Below the pieces are notes generated by a model. The model was not told the DNA's origin. It ran no database searches and saw only the letters and a list, made by a program, of their open reading frames with translations. This document shows positions 7,242 through 12,432 of a stretch of DNA of 12,432 bases, one piece after another. The DNA is taken from the NCBI GenBank assembly GCA_028288395.1, contig JAQBNV010000618.1:1-12432 (forward strand), in the 5' to 3' direction. A program made the translations under genes and the position numbers. How positions within the stretch are numbered: position 1 is the stretch's first letter; each line of letters begins with the position of its first letter. This DNA is from Adhaeribacter sp. GTDB lineage: Bacteria; Bacteroidota; Bacteroidia; Cytophagales; Hymenobacteraceae.

Positions 7242-8552
7242 TCACACCACTGTACGTATGGGTCTCGTATACAGCGGTTCGTTTAGTTGTGGGGCTACCT
7301 TTTGGTAGTAATCGAGCAACGATTCATAACCTTTCTTTACCAATCGCTTTAACGTAATAGTTGTCACCAGCATGGGACTTTGCGCTACGGCCCAGCCCCC
7401 TTTCCGGCTCCAGGCATACGCCTGCCCGGTAGGAATACTTAAGCGAATCAGGTTCTTCCTTTTCCGCTCGGGTTTCTTCCAGTCATGCCAGATGCAATGC
7501 CGCAGCCGGTTTCTGAGCCAACTGTCCACCTCCTTTAACTTTCCCTGGATACTGGCCAGGCGAAAGTAGTTTACCCAACCCCGCTGCACTTCTTTGAGTT
7601 GCTGAACGCGCTCCTCAAAGGTACTAGGTGTAGTTTTGCGGGTGATGGCTTTCAAGTTCTGCTTGAGTCTGTCCCAAGCCTTTTCTGTTACTACCAACTG
7701 GTATTTACCTTTGTCTCCTTTCCGGTAAGTCGGTACAAACCGGTAGCCTAATAGCTGAAAATCCATCGGCCGTCTGATGCCGCTCTTTTCCCGGTTGATG
7801 GGCAGCCTCAACTTGTTCTTTAGAAACAGGTAAAGACTGTTGCCAATCTGGCGGGCTTCTGATGCACTTTTGGTGTAAACACTAAAGTCATCGGCATAGC
7901 GCACGTACCGTAAACCTTGCTTTTTCAGTTCTTTATCCAGTTCATGGAGCATGATATTGGAAAGCAGCGGACTCAAGGGGCTGCCCTGCGGTACCCCTTT
8001 CCGGCGTTTGGTTAGCTTTCCCTGGATAAGAATAGGAGCGCGAAGCCATTTGCGGATAAGGCGCAGGGTAAGCGGGCATTTGACCTTTCGGTAGATTAGC
8101 TGCAAAAGCAGACAATGCTCTACTTCATCGAAGAAGCTTTTCAAATCAATATCCACAATGTGCTGATAGCCTTCATGGATATGCTTCTGCGCCTGCACTA
8201 CTGCCTGCTGGGCGTTACGGTTGGGCCGGAAGCCGTAGCCGTGTGGTCTGAACTCCAACTTAAACAAGGGAGCGATGGTTTGATTTACTGCTTGTTGTAA
8301 CAGGCGGTCGGTTATAGTAGGAATGCCTAAGAGGCGCTTCTGGCCGTTGCTCTTGGGTATTGCTACCCCTAAGATGGGTTGAGGTAAGTACTGGCCGCTC
8401 CGGATAACCGAAGCTAGGACTTCCTGGTTTACGCGCAGGTGGCCCGCTAGTCCGTTCACCGACATACCGTCTACGCCAGCCGAACCTTTGTTGGCCAGCA
8501 CTTGCCGGTAGGCCAGCAGCAAGTTGCCTCGGTGAAGTACTTTCTCTATCAT
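7242..8552 (-). CDS. ltrA: Group II intron-encoded reverse transcriptase/maturase (LtrA-like)
   Basis: A 436-aa intron-encoded protein that helps the intron RNA fold and splice and copies it into new DNA sites. It starts at ATG 8552-8550, early in the RT fold (MIEKVLHRGNLLLAYRQVLANKGSAGVDGM in two blocks). Reverse transcriptase motifs are visible: PKSNGQKRLLGIPT, HGYGFRPNRNAQQAV, VDIDLKSFFDEVEH, GVPQGSPLSPLLSNIMLHELD, and the catalytic YADD in YVRYADDFSVY. The maturase/X domain follows (RGWVNYFRLASIQ, WLRNRLRHCIWHDWKKP). No HNH endonuclease domain follows, as in class C proteins, which prime from nicks or replication forks. The final residues (EPLYTRPIRTVV) are encoded by intron domain V itself, so the protein end and ribozyme core share sequence. 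The gene is antisense to all cassette genes. It looks intact, with no frameshift. Confidence 0.95.
   Translation of the reverse strand: MIEKVLHRGNLLLAYRQVLANKGSAGVDGMSVNGLAGHLRVNQEVLASVIRSGQYLPQPILGVAIPKSNGQKRLLGIPTITDRLLQQAVNQTIAPLFKLEFRPHGYGFRPNRNAQQAVVQAQKHIHEGYQHIVDIDLKSFFDEVEHCLLLQLIYRKVKCPLTLRLIRKWLRAPILIQGKLTKRRKGVPQGSPLSPLLSNIMLHELDKELKKQGLRYVRYADDFSVYTKSASEARQIGNSLYLFLKNKLRLPINREKSGIRRPMDFQLLGYRFVPTYRKGDKGKYQLVVTEKAWDRLKQNLKAITRKTTPSTFEERVQQLKEVQRGWVNYFRLASIQGKLKEVDSWLRNRLRHCIWHDWKKPERKRKNLIRLSIPTGQAYAWSRKGGWAVAQSPMLVTTITLKRLVKKGYESLLDYYQKVAPQLNEPLYTRPIRTVV
7246..7279 (-). ncRNA. Group II intron domain V (catalytic core)
   Basis: On the minus strand ACCGCTGTATACGAGACC continues to CATACGTACAGTGGT. 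CCGCTGTA pairs with TACAGTGG (one G-T pair), and a CG bulge precedes TACAG. The triad is CGC at 7276-7274, the form known from IIC introns rather than the AGC of IIA/IIB. It overlaps the last codons of the maturase gene. Confidence 0.8.
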
Positions 8553-9045
8553 CTTACTTACTATTTTAACTCTAAACCCTGTTCCGCTTATGGTAAGGCT
8601 GGTTAAAACTCCTTACCGCATTTGGAACAAACTAAACTCCTCAGCCCTTCATTGGTTTGTGAAACCTCCATCTTTGCCCTTACAGTGACGGCTCGTTACG
8701 ACCAACTACTATGGCTTCTGCTGACTTCTCCCTTGCCAACTCGTGGCAGAGAGACCTCCCCAGGTAAGAGCATATTCCTTCCTCCGATGCCTGGTACATC
8801 TACCTACTAGCGCTTGTTGGTCAGGGGCTTTGCAAAGATGTGCTTGCTTACCCGCGCTCTCTAGGCCTCTTATGTACTTTCTGTTCGTCAGTACCGGATT
8901 TTGTAGTCCCGCTTTCTTCACTGCTTACCTCACGATAAACCAGCTTGCGGCTTACTAACAGGCTTCACCAACTCGCCTGTAAGGGATTTGCACCCTCTGG
9001 AATATTTTGGTACCTTTCAGTACCTGATGCCCATACTGGGCGCAC
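8553..9045 (-). ncRNA. Group II intron 5' ribozyme domains (mainly domain I)
   Basis: About 490 bases between the intron 5' end and the maturase start, without a credible gene. This is the size expected for domains I-III and part of IV in a compact IIC intron. The opening forms the GCCCA-GTA-TGGGC hairpin. The short frames found here on both strands (for example 8622-8810, 8709-8921, 8743-8958) are structural RNA sequence, not proteins. Confidence 0.8.
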
Positions 9046-9109
9046 ACATTGTATAAAAATCATGCTACGGCCGACGGCCTAGCACGTTTTTTATACGAGG
9101 CCGTTATGC
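9046..9109 (+). other. attC-3, main part (right of the intron)
   Basis: After the R'' remnant AC (9046-9047) come stem arms GTATAAAAA (9051-9059) and TTTTTATAC (9088-9096), perfectly complementary. The inner palindrome is GCTACGGCCGACGGCCTAGC, which folds to GCTA-GGCC/GGCC-TAGC with one extra C on one side, the kind of extrahelical base attC hairpins carry. The R' box is GTTATGC (9103-9109). With 7191-7196 this rebuilds a site of about 70 bases. Confidence 0.87.
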
Positions 9110-9172
9110 CTCATTGTAAGGAATAAAAAACAATTTAGTAACTTTCTGAATAAAGATTCTAATCATTTTAAA

Positions 9173-9868
9173 GTGGAAGACTTAAAACAAAATATACAAA
9201 AGCTTGCTGAAAGATATTCATCAACTCTGAAGGGGAAAATTGCAGACAGGAAAGAGGAGATGAAAGAAGATGACAATTCTCACTATTTAATTTATAGAGT
9301 TCTAGGGATAACTACAGAAGAAGGACAGCTTATCGATATTTATCAAAATACAGGACGATTCCTTTACAAATATGCTGGTTCATTCCTTGAAGAAGCTGCT
9401 ACTCTTTGCTTAAACTATAAATTTCCAGAGGGTATTAAGACAAGAGTTCCAAATACGATAGGCCAGAGGCCTTCTACATTTGAAATAGATTTTTTGAACA
9501 ATACCGATGCCTTGGAGGTATAGTGGAGAGATGCTACTACTGATGGAGACCACATTACAAAAGAGCACACTAGAGTGCAAGTGATAAAAGGTCATGGCTT
9601 TAAGCCAATAAGAATCATGTTCTATTACCCTCAAAGAGCACAAGCAATCAAAATCCAACAAACGCTAAAAACACTTTATGCTGGAGTTGAAGGAGAATAT
9701 TATGGAGGAGATGAAGCATGGGAATATCTTCAAACATATACAGGGGTTAACCTCAAAGCAATTTTAACAGAAATTGCAAACGAAAGAGTACCAGATGTAA
9801 GTATAGAACTTGAAAACGTAGCTTCAGAAGTTAAAGGTGAAGGAAAAGCTAAAGATGGAAATAAATAA
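9173..9868 (+). pseudogene. Cassette 4: type II restriction endonuclease, PD-(D/E)xK fold, possibly ApaLI-like, interrupted by an in-frame TAG
   Basis: One reading frame of 231 codons plus stop, broken only by TAG at 9521-9523 (codon 117). Both halves read as one protein: NSHYLIYRVLGITTEEGQLI, then DIYQNTGRFLYKYAGSFLEE, then TFEIDFLNNTDALEV-stop-WRDATTDGDHITKEH, then KPIRIMFYYPQRAQAIKIQ. Asp106 and E115-x-(117) fit the PD-(D/E)xK nuclease core, which puts the stop exactly at the catalytic lysine position; AAG to TAG is one base change. The overall pattern, especially WRDATTDGDH, reminds me of ApaLI-family endonucleases (site GTGCAC), from memory only. The start is GTG at 9173; the next Met is residue 30. 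The gene overlaps the methyltransferase start by 14 bases, the classical layout of a coupled pair. Expected state: no active nuclease unless the stop is read through or is a sequence error. Confidence 0.8.
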
Positions 9869-11051
9869 AATCATTCACGGAGACTGTATTGAGCAGTTTA
9901 AACAAATTCATGATAATAGTATAGATTTAGTTTATTTTGACCCTCCTTTTTTCACTCAAAGGAAACATTCACTCTCAAACAGAGACAATACAAAATCATA
10001 CGAATTTAGTGATATATATGAATCGCTAGAAGATTATATTTTACTAATCGAGAGTACGCTAGTACATTCTAAAAGAGTTCTTAAAGATACAGGAAGTGTA
10101 TTCTTGCATTGTGACAAAACAGCTTCTCATAACATAAGAATCGTTTTAGATAGAGTCTTTGGAAGAGAAAACTTTCAAAACGAAATAGTTTGGACTTATA
10201 AGCGTTGGTCAAATTCCAAGAAAGGACTACTTAATTCCCATCAAATAATTTTTTTCTATTCTAAATCCGACAATTTTAAATTTAATACACTTTACACTGA
10301 TTATTCAGCAACCACTAATCTTGACCAAATTTTACAAGAGAGGAAAAGGAATAAAAACGGAAAATCCGTTTACAAAAAAGATATTAAGGGTAATATTATT
10401 ATAGGGAAAGAGAAGAAGGGAGTTCCTTTATCAGATGTTTGGGAAATACCTTATTTAAATCCAAAAGCAAAAGAAAGAACTGGATATCCAACACAGAAAC
10501 CAGTTCTTTTACTAAATCAAATACTAAATATAGCGACTAATGAAGGAGATTTAGTCTTAGACCCTTTTTGTGGTAGCGGGACAACTTGTGTTTCGGCCAA
10601 ATTCTTAAAAAGAAATTATATTGGAATTGATATTTCTTATGATGCAGTTGAGTTAGCCAAAACTAGACTAGAAGAAATGATAATTTCAGAATCAAATCTA
10701 TTGAATAAAGGTGCAAGTGATTATTTAGAAAAAACTGATAAAGAATTAGCAATTCTTCACAACATAAATGCTTTTCCTGTTCAAAGAAACTCAGGCATTG
10801 ATGGATTTTTAAAAGAACATTGTGATGGTATGCCAGTTCCAGTAAAAATCCAAAGTGAATATGAAACGCTTGATGATGCCATTGAAAAACTAGAAAGAGC
10901 ATCTCGTGGAAAAAACTACTCAATGAAGATAGTAGTTCAAACAAAAGAATCTTCTATAAGCCGTTTATTTAGTTTTCAAACAGATGTTGAAATAGTAAAA
11001 TCACTTGAACTACAGGCCAAAGACTTAATGAGAAAAACAACGAAGGCATAA
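9855..11051 (+). CDS. Cassette 4: type II DNA methyltransferase, beta class (N6-adenine or N4-cytosine)
   Basis: A 398-aa SAM-dependent methyltransferase. Motif order is motif IV DPPF (residues 29-32) near the N-terminus, a large target-recognition region, YPTQKP (211-216), then motif I DPFCGSGTT (236-244) and YIGIDIS. This order is the beta class, which makes N6-methyladenine or N4-methylcytosine. I start it at ATG 9855 rather than GTG 9837 because MEINKIIHGDC is the usual N-terminus of such enzymes. The start overlaps the endonuclease stop (9868) by 14 bases, suggesting translational coupling. A C-terminal extension of about 120 residues (from about 280; FPVQRNSGIDGFLKEH, VPVKIQSEY) is not part of the methyltransferase fold. 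The gene is intact although its partner nuclease is broken. Its stop codon lies inside the R'' box of attC-4. It is very AT-rich compared with the flanking thiF-like gene. Confidence 0.93.
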   Translation: MEINKIIHGDCIEQFKQIHDNSIDLVYFDPPFFTQRKHSLSNRDNTKSYEFSDIYESLEDYILLIESTLVHSKRVLKDTGSVFLHCDKTASHNIRIVLDRVFGRENFQNEIVWTYKRWSNSKKGLLNSHQIIFFYSKSDNFKFNTLYTDYSATTNLDQILQERKRNKNGKSVYKKDIKGNIIIGKEKKGVPLSDVWEIPYLNPKAKERTGYPTQKPVLLLNQILNIATNEGDLVLDPFCGSGTTCVSAKFLKRNYIGIDISYDAVELAKTRLEEMIISESNLLNKGASDYLEKTDKELAILHNINAFPVQRNSGIDGFLKEHCDGMPVPVKIQSEYETLDDAIEKLERASRGKNYSMKIVVQTKESSISRLFSFQTDVEIVKSLELQAKDLMRKTTKA

Positions 11052-11097
11052 CAACAGCTAAAAAGCATTAAAACGCTTTTTAGCCCAACCGTTAGAC
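11046..11097 (+). other. attC-4, integron recombination site ending cassette 4
   Basis: R'' box GCATAAC (11046-11052) is the reverse complement of GTTATGC opening cassette 4; with flanking bases, GTTATGCCT is shared. The stem arms GCTAAAAAGC (11057-11066) and GCTTTTTAGC (11075-11084) are an exact 10-bp inverted repeat around an 8-base loop. The R' box is GTTAGAC (11091-11097). At about 52 bases it is the shortest site here. The TAA of the methyltransferase gene lies in the R'' box. Confidence 0.88.
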
Positions 11098-11186
11098 AAA
11101 AGCCCCTATAGGAAGAAGGTTTGTCAATCTTTAAAATTAAGAAATAGGACTCTTAAGCTTAACCTTGCTTAACACCAGTTAATAAA

Positions 11187-12260
11187 CTATGCCCCCAAAA
11201 CGCCGCCCCGCAGGTTATAAACTTCGCCCGTAAACCCGGCCTCCCGCAGCAAAGTAGCGGCCAGGTGGCTGCGCTGCCCCGTGGCACAGCAAAATACAAT
11301 GGTTTTATCGGGGGCTAGTTGCGCCCAATGGCCGGGTAATTCGCCGAAAGGAATATTTATACCACCCAGGTTGTAGGCTTCGTATTCGTGGGGTTCCCGC
11401 ACATCTACGAGATAAGGTTGGTCTTCTTCCTGTTCCAGCCAATCGGTTAACTCCATTAAAGAAACCTGCGCTACCGCTGGTTTAGGTGCCTGGCAACTTT
11501 CCGTAGCGACTGGAGGTGGTACCGGCAAATCGGCAGCGGCGCTGCGGCGCACCGTAAAAATACTCGTACGATTATCCAGGGCATCTAAAACGAGTAATTT
11601 ACCCGACAACGGCGTACCCAGGCCGCAAATAAGCTTAATTGCCTCGTTGGCCATGTACAAACCAATCAGGCCGGGCAGTACGCCCAGTACGCCAATATCG
11701 TTACAGTTCGGCGATTCGTCGGGAGCGGGCGGTGTGGGGTATAAACACCGGTACGTGGGACCATTCTGGTAATTAAATACCGCTACCTGTCCATCAAATT
11801 TAAACACCGACCCAAACACCAAAGGCTTATTCAGGGCTACGCAGGTATCGTTTACCAGGTAGCGGGTAGGGAAATTATCGGAGCCATCTATTACAAAATC
11901 ATAGGGCTGGCAAATGTCAGTGGCATTATCTGCATGAAGCCGAACCGGGTAAACGGCCACCGCCACAAAGGGATTTAGCGCCTTTATTTTTTCGGCCGCG
12001 ACCTCGGCTTTTTTACGTCCTACATCGGCGGTAGAAAACAATAGCTGGCGCTGTAAATTACTCATCTCCACTACATCGTCGTCCACAATACCCAAAGTAC
12101 CTACGCCGGCCGCGGCCAGGTATTGAAGCACCGGGCACCCCAGCCCCCCGGCCCCGATCACCAACACCTTGGCTGCCTTCAGTCGCTCCTGGCCGGCATA
12201 ACCAATTTCCGGTAAAAGAAGGTGCCGGTTATAGCGTTTTAGTTCTTCCTGTTGCAGCAT
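11187..12260 (-). CDS. MoeB/ThiF-type E1-like adenylyltransferase with C-terminal rhodanese domain
   Basis: Activates a small ubiquitin-like sulfur carrier (MoaD or ThiS type) by adenylating its C-terminal glycine and then supports sulfur transfer, for molybdopterin or thiamine synthesis. The 357-aa protein starts at ATG 12260-12258. The N-terminal E1 domain (about 1-240) has RYNRHLLLPEIG, the nucleotide-binding GAGGLG (36-41), the VDDDVVEMSNLQRQ segment (59-72) and DGSDNFPTR (125-133). A GPTYRCLYP segment (167-175) stands where MoeB has CxxC; the first Cys is Thr, so zinc binding may differ. A linker (about 241-265) leads to a rhodanese domain (about 266-357) with VDVREPHEYEAYN and the active-site loop CATGQRS, catalytic Cys325. 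This fusion resembles MOCS3/Uba4-like MoeBR enzymes. Whether it serves MoaD or ThiS cannot be decided without neighbours. Confidence 0.93.
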   Translation of the reverse strand: MLQQEELKRYNRHLLLPEIGYAGQERLKAAKVLVIGAGGLGCPVLQYLAAAGVGTLGIVDDDVVEMSNLQRQLLFSTADVGRKKAEVAAEKIKALNPFVAVAVYPVRLHADNATDICQPYDFVIDGSDNFPTRYLVNDTCVALNKPLVFGSVFKFDGQVAVFNYQNGPTYRCLYPTPPAPDESPNCNDIGVLGVLPGLIGLYMANEAIKLICGLGTPLSGKLLVLDALDNRTSIFTVRRSAAADLPVPPPVATESCQAPKPAVAQVSLMELTDWLEQEEDQPYLVDVREPHEYEAYNLGGINIPFGELPGHWAQLAPDKTIVFCCATGQRSHLAATLLREAGFTGEVYNLRGGVLGA

Positions 12261-12402
12261 AGCTTCTCTTGTAACAAAATAAGTTAGTGAAATAAAATAA
12301 TGCCCCCAATTTAAACGCGGTAAATTACGCTAATCCGGCAAAAGAACAGATAAGTAGCGGTGTTTTGTTTTCAGGCCGACAGGTTCTTTTCTTTTGCCCC
12401 AA

Positions 12403-12432
12403 TTAAAGTTTCGCATTTTCTACCTGGCTGAT
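12403..12432 (-). CDS. Possible 3' end of a further gene on the minus strand (edge fragment)
   Basis: On the minus strand the last bases of the window read ISQVENAKL followed by TAA at 12405-12403. This could be the end of a gene upstream of the thiF-like gene, but nine codons are too few to support a call, and the 142 bases to the next start look non-coding. Confidence 0.15.
   Translation of the reverse strand: MSQVENAKL

Larger units (their letters stand above)
7197..9045 (-). mobile_element. Group II intron, IIC type, inserted in an attC site
   Basis: A complete retroelement of about 1849 bases on the minus strand. Its 5' end is GTGCGCCCAGTATGGGCATC (9045 down to 9026), containing a GCCCA/TGGGC hairpin and the usual GTGCG start. 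Its 3' end is CTACTCGAT (7205 down to 7197), ending in AT. Domain V lies at about 7246-7279 with a CGC triad, as in IIC introns. Domain VI is the CCCCATCAG/CTGGTGGGG hairpin just after it. The encoded reverse transcriptase lacks an endonuclease domain. On the intron strand the flank immediately upstream is the attC hairpin, and IIC introns are known to insert after stem-loops and, in one lineage, in attC sites on the strand opposite to the cassette genes. Removing the intron restores a normal R'' box. All parts needed for splicing look intact. Confidence 0.9.

Noticed and set aside
8622..8958. Several small frames on both strands upstream of the maturase gene
   Set aside because: They lie in the intron's structured 5' RNA domain and show no protein features.
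9045..9047. Alternative intron 5' end two bases upstream (GTGTGCG at 9047)
   Set aside because: Joining from 9047 would destroy the attC box; only the 9045 end restores AGCTAAC.
9521..9523. TAG decoded as pyrrolysine at the lysine position
   Set aside because: Attractive because pyrrolysine is a lysine analogue, but Bacteroidota are not known to carry that system and nothing in the window supports it; a point mutation is simpler.
5808..11097. Reading the hairpins as rho-independent terminators or a CRISPR array
   Set aside because: They lack a following T run in most cases, are not regularly spaced repeats, and carry paired R''/R' boxes that terminators would not have.

Overview
The window most likely comes from a Bacteroidota chromosome, probably of the Cytophagales/Hymenobacteraceae type. 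The reasons are a SusC/RagA-type TonB-linked outer membrane protein, weak or absent Shine-Dalgarno sequences before most starts, and a DUF4468-like and a TonB-C-like exported protein. The genus is a guess. No integrase, tRNA, rRNA or CRISPR array was seen.

Layout. Positions 1-1157 (minus) hold the N-terminal part of a SusC-like receptor, running off the left edge. Positions 1158-1986 are a long AT-rich stretch with no convincing gene. Then come a small multi-pass membrane protein (1987-2322, minus) and a complete penicillin-acylase-family Ntn hydrolase (2571-5003, minus). The right end carries a MoeB/ThiF-type E1-like enzyme fused to a rhodanese domain (11187-12260, minus). These flanking genes are GC-richer and all on the minus strand.

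Between them (about 5353-11097) lies an AT-rich plus-strand island that I read as an integron gene-cassette array without an integrase in view (a CALIN). Four attC-like sites follow the four gene units. Each has an RYYYAAC-type R'' box, a hairpin with complementary arms and a GTTANNY-type R' box. The first bases of each cassette are the reverse complement of the R'' box at its own end, as expected for cassettes excised and inserted as circles. Cassette 1 encodes an unrecognised 137-aa protein. Cassette 2 encodes an exported protein with a TonB-C-like domain. Cassette 3 encodes an exported DUF4468-like protein. Cassette 4 encodes a type II restriction-modification pair: a PD-(D/E)xK, possibly ApaLI-like, endonuclease and a beta-class DNA methyltransferase.

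Two further events mark the array. A group II intron of IIC type (7197-9045, minus) with a reverse transcriptase/maturase has inserted into the R'' box of the third attC. Removing it in silico restores an ordinary box and gives base-exact intron ends. Separately, the endonuclease gene has one in-frame TAG exactly where the catalytic lysine of its E-x-K motif should be, while the methyltransferase is intact. The cassette now probably supplies methylation without cleavage.
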